Assembly (NCBI RefSeq): GCF_001437355.1
Contig: NZ_JQBM01000001.1
Location: 440,923 to 504,922, forward strand
DNA: 64,000 bases
Reading direction: 5' to 3'
From: Weissella viridescens
Lineage (GTDB): Bacteria; Bacillota; Bacilli; Lactobacillales; Lactobacillaceae
Position numbers and translations under genes: made by a program. The notes beneath the pieces are model-generated. The model was not told the origin of the DNA, ran no database searches, and saw only the letters and a list, made by a program, of their open reading frames with translations. The first letter of the stretch is position 1. Each line of letters starts with the position of its first letter. Shown here piece by piece: positions 1-8,578 of the stretch.

Positions 1-183
1 AATCTTTGGTGCAGTCTGGTTCAAAACAACAGTGTTACCCGTTGTTGATGTTGTTGCAGGAGCAACTTGTGTTGTTGCTGGTGTTGATACCTTAACATCA
101 TCAGCGTGTGCATCAGTTGTACCTTCAGTTGCAACAACTGCAGCAAGTGCAGCTGAGGCAAACAATAATTGCTTTTTAGTCAT
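1..183 (-). CDS. N-terminal part of a secreted protein (runs off the left edge)
   Basis: Only the first 61 codons are inside the window. They begin MTKKQLLFASAALAAVVA, a short basic start followed by a hydrophobic stretch, and then a likely signal peptidase site after THAHA-like residues (TDAHA before DDVK). The mature start is rich in Thr, Ala and Val (about residues 30-61). An AGGAG ribosome site lies just before the ATG. The heptad VLNQTAP near the window edge also occurs just after the signal region of the giant surface protein at 43-50 kb. The function cannot be told; a cell-wall hydrolase or adhesin is possible. Confidence 0.75.
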   Translation of the reverse strand, partial: MTKKQLLFASAALAAVVATEGTTDAHADDVKVSTPATTQVAPATTSTTGNTVVLNQTAPKI

Positions 184-234
184 GATTTTCTCCTAAACCG
201 AATAAATAAATCCATTGCATTAATACTTAAGGTA

Positions 235-262
235 ATTTTAACAAATTGATTGAATAAGTCAA
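235..262 (-). promoter_or_regulatory. Promoter for the secreted-protein gene
   Basis: On the minus strand, TTGACT (257-262) and TAAAAT (235-240) are separated by 16 nt. They lie about 50 nt upstream of the ATG at 183. Both hexamers match the sigma-A consensus at 5 of 6 positions. Confidence 0.55.
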
Positions 263-413
263 TCGTATATGTCAAATTTTACAAACAAAACACAGTCACT
301 TATATAATATTAGTATCCATTAAATCATTAATTTGCATTCATATTCGCAATATAATCAGATTAGCATCGCTTTTGTTACAAAATGTCACAAAATATAGCT
401 ATTAAACTTTAAT

Positions 414-1145
414 CTATTTTTCATTCATATTCAATGCTTTGCATAAGTCTGACAAGCTTAACTGTCCTGCCGCTGAGGCTTTAGTTAAACTAGCAAACGT
501 TAATTGCGAGCCATATTGGTAACCAATTGTACGAGAGCGTTGACCAGCCGCGCCCATGCCCATAGTAATTAACGGTTTGTCAGTTCCCAATGAAATCGCT
601 CGCGTTGCAGTTAATAAAGCGTCTGTTTCAGTGCTAGTCTGCACATCTTCCGCAAACTTAACTACATCCACTGGTAGCTTTACAAGCTCTGCCAAAATAT
701 TTTGAACATCAGCTTGAGCCGGGCCTAAACAATGTTTTGACCCAATCACGGTCACCTGATTTTGATACGCCAATGTGCGAAGGTCATGCATCACACCCAA
801 ATGCGCCACCTCAATATCAATCGCACTAGCACCGTTGGTGATCGCTAATTGGTTCAATTGGCGATACAGGTTTTGATCAAACGCCGTTAAACCACCTTCA
901 TCTTGTGTGCGATAGGTTACTAGAACCGGCTTATTAAATTGTCCTAAAAGTTGAGGCATTAATTTAATTAAGTCTGCAAAAAAATGCCAAGCATCGATAC
1001 GCCATTCTATAACGTCGGCTTGGCATTGGTTAAATTGTGTAATTTGCGCCTGAAACATAGTGGCATCTTCCACTAGTAATGGCACCACAATCAAAGGTCG
1101 ACGTGCTTTTGCCTGAGCAGAACCAATTTGTAACGATTTAGACAT
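414..1145 (-). CDS. aroD: 3-dehydroquinate dehydratase, type I (AroD)
   Basis: Cytoplasmic enzyme that dehydrates 3-dehydroquinate to 3-dehydroshikimate, step three of the shikimate pathway. The 243-aa length fits type I (class I aldolase fold, Schiff-base Lys), not the ~150-aa type II. Visible motifs are EWRIDAW (substrate-site Glu/Arg), GSKH (active-site His region, about residue 138) and DVVKFAEDV (likely Schiff-base Lys, about residue 163). It is the last gene of the aro operon, and its ATG overlaps the end of aroK by 8 nt, so translation is probably coupled. I see no convincing terminator after it. Confidence 0.93.
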   Translation of the reverse strand: MSKSLQIGSAQAKARRPLIVVPLLVEDATMFQAQITQFNQCQADVIEWRIDAWHFFADLIKLMPQLLGQFNKPVLVTYRTQDEGGLTAFDQNLYRQLNQLAITNGASAIDIEVAHLGVMHDLRTLAYQNQVTVIGSKHCLGPAQADVQNILAELVKLPVDVVKFAEDVQTSTETDALLTATRAISLGTDKPLITMGMGAAGQRSRTIGYQYGSQLTFASLTKASAAGQLSLSDLCKALNMNEK

Positions 1146-1647
1146 GGGTCAACTCCTGTTGAATTGCTGTGACAATCGCTTTTGGTGTGCGATTATCAAC
1201 CGGCTGCACGAGGCTTGCCACCTCTTGATACTTGGCCAACCGTGCTTGATAAAGTTCCACCACATCACGGAAAGATTTCTCGGCTAGAATAGGCCGGGTA
1301 ACATCCCCCATCAACCGTTCTGCCACAGTACCAAAGTGGGCATCTAAATAAATGACCGGAACTTGCGTTGCTTTTAACAGCTTTAAATTTTCTGGTTGCT
1401 CAACGATGCCACCTCCAGTCGCTAAAATGCCCTGCGGTTCAGCTAGCGCTTGTTCTAACACGGCGTGTTCTTGCAAACGAAACGCCATCTCGCCTGCTTG
1501 TGCAAAAATTGCACCAGGTGTTTGTTGTGTCTGTTGCTGGATGAGGACATCTGTATCATAAAATGGTATATCCAAAGTTTCTGCTAGTGCTTGACCCACC
1601 GTCGTTTTACCAGCACCCATGAATCCGATTAATATTGCTGTTAACAT
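1138..1647 (-). CDS. aroK: Shikimate kinase (AroK)
   Basis: Phosphorylates shikimate to shikimate-3-phosphate with ATP. The Walker A motif GFMGAGKTT is at residues 8-16, followed by the shikimate-binding DTD and the GGGIV loop. The lid and adenine region come later (DVTRPIL). I place the start at the ATG of MLTAIL: a GAGAGG ribosome site lies 7 nt before it. A TTG 15 nt further upstream also opens the frame but has no usable site. The 169-aa length is normal for AroK. It follows aroA closely and overlaps aroD by 8 nt. Confidence 0.93.
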   Translation of the reverse strand: MLTAILIGFMGAGKTTVGQALAETLDIPFYDTDVLIQQQTQQTPGAIFAQAGEMAFRLQEHAVLEQALAEPQGILATGGGIVEQPENLKLLKATQVPVIYLDAHFGTVAERLMGDVTRPILAEKSFRDVVELYQARLAKYQEVASLVQPVDNRTPKAIVTAIQQELTHV

Positions 1648-1662
1648 CACATGCCCTCTCAA

Positions 1663-2949
1663 TCATAATTGTGCCAAGTCGTTGAAGAAAGTTGGATAAG
1701 AAATCGCAACTGACTCTGCCCCATCAAGCGTTAATGCGCCATCTGTCAACAATGCGGCAATTGCTAACATCATCCCAATCCGATGATCGCCGTGACTCCG
1801 AACGACTGTTGGTTCCGCAACGTGTAATGGTGTTGGCCCAGTAATACTGAAACCATCTGGCAAGGCCGTCACTTGCGCCCCAAGTCGATTCAATTCTGTC
1901 GTCACCGCATCAATGCGGTCCGTCTCTTTAACGCGCAACTCTTCTGCCCCTGTAATTGTGGTGACCCCTTCTGCTTGCGTTGCTGCTAGAACTAGCAAGG
2001 GGAGTTCATCAATCACCGCCGGAATATCGTTTTTCGTCACGTCGATACCTCGCAATGATTGCGTCTGCACTAATACATCTCCGATTGGTTCGCCACTTGT
2101 TTGGTGCATTTGGACTGGTATATCAGCCCCCATGCGCTTTAGTAACTGAATCAGACCTGTGCGGGTTGGATTTAGACCTATTTCTGATAATGCTAATTGA
2201 CTGTCAGGAACCAACACCCCAGCAACTAGCCAGAAAGCTGCTGAAGAAAAGTCACCTGGGACCGTCACATCAGCTGGAGATAGGCTTTGCGCCGCTGGCA
2301 CAAGCAATGTGCTGTCCTGTCGTTTTAAAGTCACCCCAAAAGTGGTTAACATGCGTTCAGTGTGGTCTCTGGTCGCAATCGGTTCGGTAATCCGCGTCAT
2401 TTGATCGGCTTGTAGGCCTGCCAAAATTAACGCACTTTTTACTTGAGCCGATGCGACCGGCAAGGTGTATGTAATGCCGTGTAGTGTCTGATTTGGTGCT
2501 AACTGAATCGGTAAGCCTGTGGCAGGTGTCACAGGACGTAAGCCCATTTTTTCGAGTGGTTTTAAAACCCGTCCCATAGGCCGTTTTTGCAGACTCACAT
2601 CGCCAATCATATCAATGTGAAATGGCTGTTTTGCAAGAACGCCTAAACTCAATCTTAGCGTGGTACCAGAATTACCAAAGTCAAGTGGTTGGTCAGGGGC
2701 TCTTAAATGCGCAACGCCTGGACTCACAATGACCGTGTCTTCACCGCTTGTTTCAATCGTCACGCCTAGTTGTCGGTACACTTGCATTGTCGATTGCACA
2801 TCGTCAGCCATCAACAAATGGCGAACCTTTGATGTCCCTCTAGCCATGCTTCCCAACATAATCGCACGATGTGAAATACTCTTATCACCAGGAACTTGGA
2901 TCATTCCTTTTAAATGGCTACGCTTACTTGGTAATTGTTGTTGTGTCAT
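1663..2949 (-). CDS. aroA: 3-phosphoshikimate 1-carboxyvinyltransferase (EPSP synthase)
   Basis: Joins PEP to shikimate-3-phosphate to give EPSP; the target of glyphosate. The 428-aa protein has the N-terminal PGDKSISHRA motif (about residue 20), GNSGTTLRL (PEP/glyphosate loop, about residue 92), the SLQKRPM helix, and the C-terminal KETDRI and HGDHRIGM motifs. The helix motif is the Gram-positive type. It sits one base after aroC and before aroK in the operon. No damage is visible. Confidence 0.95.
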   Translation of the reverse strand: MTQQQLPSKRSHLKGMIQVPGDKSISHRAIMLGSMARGTSKVRHLLMADDVQSTMQVYRQLGVTIETSGEDTVIVSPGVAHLRAPDQPLDFGNSGTTLRLSLGVLAKQPFHIDMIGDVSLQKRPMGRVLKPLEKMGLRPVTPATGLPIQLAPNQTLHGITYTLPVASAQVKSALILAGLQADQMTRITEPIATRDHTERMLTTFGVTLKRQDSTLLVPAAQSLSPADVTVPGDFSSAAFWLVAGVLVPDSQLALSEIGLNPTRTGLIQLLKRMGADIPVQMHQTSGEPIGDVLVQTQSLRGIDVTKNDIPAVIDELPLLVLAATQAEGVTTITGAEELRVKETDRIDAVTTELNRLGAQVTALPDGFSITGPTPLHVAEPTVVRSHGDHRIGMMLAIAALLTDGALTLDGAESVAISYPTFFNDLAQL

Positions 2950-2950
2950 T

Positions 2951-4129
2951 CTAAAATTCTTTCAATTCGGTACGATACTGGTCTACCTGCGCTTTAAAAC
3001 GCACCAATTGATCAGCATCAAATTTATCTAGCATTGCTTGTGCTAACGTAATTGCCACCATTGCTTCAGCAATAACAGCTGCTGTAGGTACTGCCGTTGT
3101 GTCAGACCGTTCAATTGAAGCACGATCCGTTTCGTGTGTGGCAATGTTAACACTTTCCATTGGCCGATAAAGCGTTGGAATTGGTTTAACAACCCCTTTC
3201 ACGACAATTGGCTCCCCAGTCGTCATCCCCCCTTCAAAACCACCTAAATGATTTGAAGTTCGGAAAAAGCCTCGATCAGCTTGCCAGCCAATTTCATCCA
3301 TCACCTCACTACCAAATGCCTCAGCATTCGCAAAACCACCACCAAATTCAACCCCTTTGAAAGCATTGATGCTGACAATGGCTTGCGCAATGCGACTGTC
3401 TAGTTTGGTGTTAGCTGCTACATACGACCCCAATCCAGCTGGTACGCCAGTTGCAATCACTTCGACCGTACCACCCACAGTATTGCGATCACGTTTCGTT
3501 TGATCAATCAACTCGCGCATAGCTTGATCAGTTTCAGCATCCAGTGTACGTGTTTCAAATTGTTCGCTTTGTGCTCGCAAAGCAGTTAGGTCCGCGAAAT
3601 CAGTGAGTTGTTCAAGCGGTGTCCGCACCGGGCCAATATTAACAACAAAGCCATGTACATCAATCCCAACTTCCGCTAATAATGTCTTTGCAACAGCACC
3701 CACGGCGACACGCATGACCGTTTCACGTGCGGAGGAACGTTCCAACACATTACGTAAATCATTCGCATGCCCATACTTCATACCACCCACTAAATCGGCA
3801 TGACCAGGACGTGGTCGCAATACTTTACGTGTACTGTTTTCCGGTGTCTCTGCAATATTAGGGTCCATAATATCTGCCCAATTATTGTGATCTCGATTAT
3901 GCACGTTTAGCGTAATTGGTGAACCTAATGTTTGTTGATGCCGCACCCCACCTAAAATAGCCACAGTATCGTGCTCAATTTGCTGGCGAGCACCACGTCC
4001 ATATCCCTTTTGGCGTCGTTGCAACTGTTGATTAATCATGTCCGCTGTCAAAGTTAGTCCAGCTGGGATGCCTTCAATTATTGCCATTTCTTCTGGACCA
4101 TGGCTTTCACCAGCCGTCATATAGCGCAT
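2951..4129 (-). CDS. aroC: Chorismate synthase (AroC)
   Basis: Converts EPSP to chorismate with reduced FMN; the last shared step to aromatic amino acids and folate. At 392 aa it is the usual Gram-positive length. It opens with MRYMTAGESHG (family signature), and GYGRGARQQIEHD, RPGHADL and SSARETVMRVAVGA are visible, as is the C-terminal RSDTTAVPTAAVIAEA. The gene lies 3 nt after aroB and one base before aroA. Confidence 0.96.
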   Translation of the reverse strand: MRYMTAGESHGPEEMAIIEGIPAGLTLTADMINQQLQRRQKGYGRGARQQIEHDTVAILGGVRHQQTLGSPITLNVHNRDHNNWADIMDPNIAETPENSTRKVLRPRPGHADLVGGMKYGHANDLRNVLERSSARETVMRVAVGAVAKTLLAEVGIDVHGFVVNIGPVRTPLEQLTDFADLTALRAQSEQFETRTLDAETDQAMRELIDQTKRDRNTVGGTVEVIATGVPAGLGSYVAANTKLDSRIAQAIVSINAFKGVEFGGGFANAEAFGSEVMDEIGWQADRGFFRTSNHLGGFEGGMTTGEPIVVKGVVKPIPTLYRPMESVNIATHETDRASIERSDTTAVPTAAVIAEAMVAITLAQAMLDKFDADQLVRFKAQVDQYRTELKEF

Positions 4130-4132
4130 GTA

Positions 4133-5200
4133 TTAATATCCTTTCACAAATGCTTCTAATTTTCGAACATCTTTTTTCACGATAATCGGTTCACCCACTT
4201 GGGCTAACCCAATGAAATTAATCCGATCATCTGTTCTTTTTTTATCACGTTTCACTAAATCAAAGAATTCGTCTTGTCCAATGTATTCGGAAAAAACGGG
4301 TAGGCCAACGGCCAAAAGGCGGCTAGTAATTTGATCACTCACCCCAGCCTTGGTATACCCATCACGTTCCAAACGATCGGTAATTGCAACCATTCCAATT
4401 GAAATCGCTTCCCCATGTCGCAAATCACCATGCGCCATCAACTCAATCGCATGACCAAATGTATGCCCAAAATTAAGGATTTGACGCTGATTGTGATCAA
4501 ATTCATCTTGGACGACAATATCACGCTTATAGTTTAGTGACGCTTCAATCACCGGTACTAATTTACTCTTCAAATCAGCCACCGATTGAATTGAACCAGT
4601 TAATTCAGCAAAGTCGCCCCCCGCTAATAAACTCATCTTAACAGATTCAGCGTAGCCTTCAACAAGATCACGATCAGATAAGGTCGTTAAAAATGCAGGG
4701 TCAACTAAGACAAAGTCAGGTTGATAGAACGTCCCCATTACATTCTTCACTTCACCTAAATTAACAGCCGTCTTGCCACCAATACTAGCGTCAACTTGCG
4801 CTGTCATTGAGGTTGGTACTTGAATGAGCCCTATTCCCCGCATATAAAGTGAAGCAACCATACCAGCTAGGTCCGTAATAACACCACCACCCAGCGCAAT
4901 AACGCCATCTGAGCGAGTGAAATGGTCATGACTCATTTGCTTCACAATAGTCTGGACGAGTTCAATACTCTTTGATGCTTCACCTGGTGCCACAACGGCA
5001 GTACTAACTGTAAAACCAGCATCGCGTAATTTTTTGACAACGGCTTTCAAATAGATATCCGCCACGTTCATATCGGAAATAACAATCACTTTACGTGGTG
5101 ACCAAAGCTGACTCACCTTTGTCCCAATCGCATTACTTCCACCATTTTCTAAATCAATTTGATAAGGGTGCTCTTTTACATTCACATCAATCATCTGCAT
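4133..5200 (-). CDS. aroB: 3-dehydroquinate synthase (AroB)
   Basis: NAD- and metal-dependent cyclisation of DAHP to 3-dehydroquinate. The 355-aa protein shows GGGVITDLAGMVAS (NAD-binding loop), VPTSMTAQVDASIGGKTAVN (substrate site), and the metal-binding Glu (EGYAESVK) and histidines (FGHTFGHAIE). The start overlaps the end of the DAHP synthase gene by 14 nt. GGAG is 4 nt before the ATG. Confidence 0.96.
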   Translation of the reverse strand: MQMIDVNVKEHPYQIDLENGGSNAIGTKVSQLWSPRKVIVISDMNVADIYLKAVVKKLRDAGFTVSTAVVAPGEASKSIELVQTIVKQMSHDHFTRSDGVIALGGGVITDLAGMVASLYMRGIGLIQVPTSMTAQVDASIGGKTAVNLGEVKNVMGTFYQPDFVLVDPAFLTTLSDRDLVEGYAESVKMSLLAGGDFAELTGSIQSVADLKSKLVPVIEASLNYKRDIVVQDEFDHNQRQILNFGHTFGHAIELMAHGDLRHGEAISIGMVAITDRLERDGYTKAGVSDQITSRLLAVGLPVFSEYIGQDEFFDLVKRDKKRTDDRINFIGLAQVGEPIIVKKDVRKLEAFVKGY

Positions 5201-6191
5201 GTGTCTCCTTTACTATCGTTTTAATGGCCTTGGCTTTTTGCATGATGTCTTTTAATTCGTTTGGCGTTAAAGCTTGAGCACCATCTACGAGCGCCTTTCC
5301 CGGCTGATCATGAATTTCAATCATTAATCCTTGCGCTCCTGCTGCGACACCTGCCAAAGCTAGCGGCTGAACGAGGCTTCGTTTACCAGCAGCGTGTGAT
5401 GGATCAACTAATACAGGTAAATGTGTGAGTTGTTGCAGAACCGGTACCGCCGCAACATCAAACGTATTACGCGTATATTTATTATCAAAAGTTCGAATCC
5501 CACGTTCAATCAGGAAAACATTAGGATTGCCAGCGGCTAAAATATACTCAGCTGCGTTGAGTAAGTCATCAATGGTTGCTGACATCCCACGCTTTAAACC
5601 TACTGGCTTTACCTGCTGTCCCAATTGCTTCAATAAGCTGAAGTTTTGCATGTTACGCGCGCCAACTTGAAAAATATCTGTATAGTGATCAATTAAATCA
5701 AAATCACGCGTATCCATAATTTCAGTCATCATATCTAAGCCAAATTGATCTGCTGCCTGACGGTGTTCTTTCAGACCACTTTCACCATATCCTTGAAAAC
5801 TATATGGATTTGTTCGAGGCTTAAATGACCCCCCACGTAAAATGGTTGCTCCAGTTGCTTTGACCGCTTGAGCCATGGCATCAATATGTGTTTGGCTTTC
5901 GACTGAATCAGGGCCAGCAATTAGCGTGAAATTTTCTCCACCAATTTGACTATGCGCTGTTTGAATTACCGTATCCTCTGGATGCCATTGACGCGAAGCA
6001 CGTAAGGCCGTTGGCGCATCTGTCATCACTTGTGCTGTTTTGGGTAAAGTGAGTGTTTGTAATACCGCTGAACTCGTTAAACCAAGTTGCGTTTGGTGGT
6101 CATAAATAATGTATTCATTTGGAGATTGCGTCTTAAGTTGTGTATAGAGCGCTTCCGCGCTATCGTTATCAGGCATTTTTATGATTATCAT
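5187..6191 (-). CDS. aroF: 3-deoxy-7-phosphoheptulonate (DAHP) synthase, type I-beta
   Basis: Condenses PEP and erythrose-4-phosphate, the committed step of the shikimate pathway. Its 334 aa divide into an N-terminal region of about 70 residues, probably the ferredoxin-like regulatory domain of Thermotoga-type enzymes, and a KDO8P-synthase-like barrel. The barrel shows IAGPDSVES, GGSFKPRTNPYSFQG, KRGMSAT and VDPSHAAGKR. No chorismate mutase domain is fused. In that enzyme class the N-terminal domain binds Tyr or Phe; feedback control here is inferred from that. The gene symbol varies between species. Confidence 0.92.
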   Translation of the reverse strand: MIIIKMPDNDSAEALYTQLKTQSPNEYIIYDHQTQLGLTSSAVLQTLTLPKTAQVMTDAPTALRASRQWHPEDTVIQTAHSQIGGENFTLIAGPDSVESQTHIDAMAQAVKATGATILRGGSFKPRTNPYSFQGYGESGLKEHRQAADQFGLDMMTEIMDTRDFDLIDHYTDIFQVGARNMQNFSLLKQLGQQVKPVGLKRGMSATIDDLLNAAEYILAAGNPNVFLIERGIRTFDNKYTRNTFDVAAVPVLQQLTHLPVLVDPSHAAGKRSLVQPLALAGVAAGAQGLMIEIHDQPGKALVDGAQALTPNELKDIMQKAKAIKTIVKETHADD

Positions 6192-7008
6192 TTTGCGCTA
6201 CTCCCATTTCTTTCATCAGTGTTAACAAATCCGGCTGATATCCGGTCCAACTTTTCTGGCTTAGGCAGCCTTGTCCAACCAACATGGCTAATCCATTGAA
6301 ATTTTCGCGATGACACTCCTGTGCCAAGCGCATTAACGGTGTCACCATATGATTATATTTTAAATCGATAATATTAACTTGAGTTTGCGTTGCTCGCATT
6401 TGTTTCTCCGACAAAATTGTTTGATCATCGTGCATACCAACCGTTGTTGCATCAACAATAACACTCATTTGATTTAATAGCGCATCAATTTGCGTTAAAT
6501 CGTCGAGTGGTTGTTCTAATAATGTTTGCGTAACTTTAGCATACTCATCAAAATGATCACTAGGTCGATTTGCCACCGTTAACGTAACATCACTGGGTTT
6601 AGCAGCCATAATCGCTCTTGCAGCACCACCACAACCAATTAATAAAACATGCTGTCCGGTCAACACCCCAATTTGATATTGGAGGGCTAACCAAAAACCC
6701 TTTCCATCGGTGGTATCGCCGATTAAACGCCCGTGCTTATCCCGGTAAACAGTATTCACCGCCTGGGTCTTTTGCGCTAATGGCGTTACTTCGTCTAGTT
6801 TTGCCATAATGGCTTGTTTATATGGCGTTGTGACATTCGCACCATTTAAATCAGCTAATATGGGCTGAATCGCAACGTCAAAATCAGTCGGATTAATATC
6901 ATATAAGGCATAGTTAGCCGCCACATGCGCCTTTGCAAATGCTAAATTTTGCAATCTTGGTGATAAAGAATGCGCAATTTGCGACCCAATTAAACCGTAT
7001 TGTTGCAT
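6169..7008 (-). CDS. aroE: Shikimate dehydrogenase (AroE)
   Basis: NADP-dependent reduction of 3-dehydroshikimate to shikimate. The 279-aa protein begins with YGLIGSQIAHSLSPRLQN (shikimate site Ser residues), followed by NVTTPYK with the catalytic Lys, the nucleotide-binding LLIGCGGAARA, and the C-terminal NGLAMLVGQG. It is the first gene of the aro operon and overlaps the DAHP synthase gene by 23 nt. Its own ribosome site is weak. Confidence 0.93.
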   Translation of the reverse strand: MQQYGLIGSQIAHSLSPRLQNLAFAKAHVAANYALYDINPTDFDVAIQPILADLNGANVTTPYKQAIMAKLDEVTPLAQKTQAVNTVYRDKHGRLIGDTTDGKGFWLALQYQIGVLTGQHVLLIGCGGAARAIMAAKPSDVTLTVANRPSDHFDEYAKVTQTLLEQPLDDLTQIDALLNQMSVIVDATTVGMHDDQTILSEKQMRATQTQVNIIDLKYNHMVTPLMRLAQECHRENFNGLAMLVGQGCLSQKSWTGYQPDLLTLMKEMGVAQNDNHKNA

Positions 7009-7046
7009 GACGCTCTATGCCTACTCTCTTCTTTAGTGTAAGTACT

Positions 7047-7075
7047 ATTATAACAAATTCACCGACAATAATAAA
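7047..7075 (-). promoter_or_regulatory. Likely promoter of the aro operon
   Basis: On the minus strand there is a TATAAT (7047-7052) with an upstream TG (TGTTATAAT, extended -10), about 40 nt before the aroE ATG. The -35 is poor. No T-box, trp-type leader or terminator-antiterminator pair is visible in the short 5' UTR. Confidence 0.5.
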
Positions 7076-7111
7076 AAAGCATTCAACGGTTTACCGCTGA
7101 ATGCTTTTTTA
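7073..7111 (-). terminator. Intrinsic terminator after the VIT gene pair
   Basis: The stem GCATTCAGCGG/CCGTTGAATGC (one G-U on the minus strand) is flanked by A6 and T6. It overlaps the stop codon of the VIT gene and separates it from the aro promoter. It could act in both directions. Confidence 0.85.
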
Positions 7112-7789
7112 AAAGAACGTCCCAATCCCAAAATGAATCGCAATAGTGATTAACCCCAACACGATATTGCGAATAATTGCTCGCCCAGGTAAACCGTGTC
7201 CTAAACGTGCACTTAACCAACCCGTCAATCCAACTGCAACAACAGTTGCCAAAATAGTCATCGGATATTTTAGAGGTAACGGACTCAACCACATCGCCAC
7301 AAGTGGAAAAACGCCACCTGCGGCTGCACTAAATAGTGACGAAAACGCCGCTTCTACAGGGCTAACGTAGTGTCCCAACTTAATATTGTATTTACATTGG
7401 AGAATAGTTTCTAATGGTGCTTTCTGCATTAAATCGGTAGCGATGGCGGCCGCAGTCTGCTTCGTGACACCACGATTAACAAAAAATTGGCTAATATCGT
7501 TGGCGACTGCGTCAGGATTTTGCGCCAAACGGTCTTTTTCGCGAGCCACAACCACTTTTTCTGAATCAGACTGCGCACTCACTGATGCGTATTCACCTGA
7601 AGCCATAGATAGCGCACAGGCAAACAAGTCAGCCACCGCCGCAACCATAATTGTAAATTGATTAGTCGTCGCAGCACCCACAGAAAAAATGACACCAACC
7701 ACGGTTAAAATACCATCATTTGACCCCAAAACACCTGCGCGAACTGCATTCAATTTCTCTTCCATTGTCATCTGCGTATTCTTTTTCAT
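7109..7789 (-). CDS. VIT1/CCC1-family metal transporter (second of a tandem pair)
   Basis: 226-aa membrane protein of the VIT/CCC1 family, which exports or sequesters Fe2+ or Mn2+. It has about five hydrophobic segments. The family motifs AGVLGSNDGILTVVGV (TM1, about residues 17-32) and MASGEYASVSAQSDSEK (end of TM2) are followed by a charged cytoplasmic stretch (about residues 75-140). It lies 12 nt after a paralogue of equal length and is probably co-transcribed from the Fur/PerR-boxed promoter upstream. The metal cannot be told from sequence. Confidence 0.88.
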   Translation of the reverse strand: MKKNTQMTMEEKLNAVRAGVLGSNDGILTVVGVIFSVGAATTNQFTIMVAAVADLFACALSMASGEYASVSAQSDSEKVVVAREKDRLAQNPDAVANDISQFFVNRGVTKQTAAAIATDLMQKAPLETILQCKYNIKLGHYVSPVEAAFSSLFSAAAGGVFPLVAMWLSPLPLKYPMTILATVVAVGLTGWLSARLGHGLPGRAIIRNIVLGLITIAIHFGIGTFF

Positions 7790-7801
7790 TGTTGTTCACC
7801 C

Positions 7802-8479
7802 CTATCGTCCCATCAAACGACCAATTAAAAACGTTACTAGCATTGTAAACATCCCCGCAACAACATTGCGTAACGTCCCTTTCCAACGGTCCACGCCAGA
7901 AAACTGTGCCGCTGTATATCCCGTGATTGCCAGTGCCATCACAACAGCGATCGCCGTGCCCTGAATACGCCATTTAGGAAGTAGCAACCAGATTGAAAGC
8001 ATTGGTAAAACAGACCCCAATGGAAATGAAAGCATTGATGCCACAGCCGCTCCCATTGCCGAAACTTCATGGTGCAACGTAAAGCCGTGTCGTTCACGAA
8101 CGGTGGTCCCCAACGCATCTTGATCCATCATTTCTTGTGTTGCTTGGTTTGCTAACGCTGGTTCAATACCTAATTTTTCATACCTATCAGCGACAAAATC
8201 AAATTCCTGCTGATACCGCGTTGCTAGGGCGTGTGCTTGTTCTTGTTCAGCTCGAATTTGTGCATCATTTTGTGAATGTACCGAGACATACTCACCCATC
8301 GCCATTGACACAGTTCCAGCTAGAGCTCCGCCAAAACCAGCAATTAAAATGGCAAAAGTATTTGCAGTTGCCCCCGCAACCCCAATCACAATCCCGGAAA
8401 TCGATAAAATGCCGTCGTTTGCCCCCATTACAGCAGCCCGCATGATATTGTTACGTTGTGCTAAATCTAGTTTTCCCAT
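7802..8479 (-). CDS. VIT1/CCC1-family metal transporter (first of a tandem pair)
   Basis: 225-aa VIT-family membrane protein. AAVMGANDGILSISGIVIG (TM1) and MAMGEYVSVHSQNDAQ (TM2 end) are diagnostic. The charged middle section is followed by about three TM segments. I use the ATG of MGKLDL because GGAGG lies 8 nt before it; the upstream GTG lacks a site. The two copies share the motifs but differ in most residues, so the duplication is old. They may form a heteromeric or dual-specificity exporter (inference). Confidence 0.88.
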   Translation of the reverse strand: MGKLDLAQRNNIMRAAVMGANDGILSISGIVIGVAGATANTFAILIAGFGGALAGTVSMAMGEYVSVHSQNDAQIRAEQEQAHALATRYQQEFDFVADRYEKLGIEPALANQATQEMMDQDALGTTVRERHGFTLHHEVSAMGAAVASMLSFPLGSVLPMLSIWLLLPKWRIQGTAIAVVMALAITGYTAAQFSGVDRWKGTLRNVVAGMFTMLVTFLIGRLMGR

Positions 8480-8500
8480 CACAATTCCCTCCCGTCTAAC

Positions 8501-8537
8501 TTAGAATCATTATAATTTAGAATGATTCTAAAGTCAA
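8501..8537 (-). promoter_or_regulatory. VIT promoter with two Fur/PerR-type operators
   Basis: On the minus strand, TTGACT (8532-8537) and TATAAT (8509-8514) are exactly 17 nt apart. A perfect 7-1-7 palindrome, TTAGAATGATTCTAA, covers 8517-8531, nearly the whole spacer. A second box, TTAGAATCATTATAA (8501-8515), covers the -10. This 7-1-7 shape is the binding pattern of Fur, PerR and Zur repressors. Metal- or peroxide-dependent repression of the exporters is the natural reading. Confidence 0.8.
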
Positions 8538-8544
8538 ATGCGTA

Positions 8545-8578
8545 CAAAAAAAGAACCAGCAAAACTGATTCTTTTTAA
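8545..8578 (-). terminator. Terminator after the ECF S-component gene
   Basis: On the minus strand GAATCAG pairs with CTGGTTC (one G-U) around a short T-rich loop and is followed by T7. It ends the transcript coming from 9206-8579 just before the VIT promoter. Confidence 0.75.
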
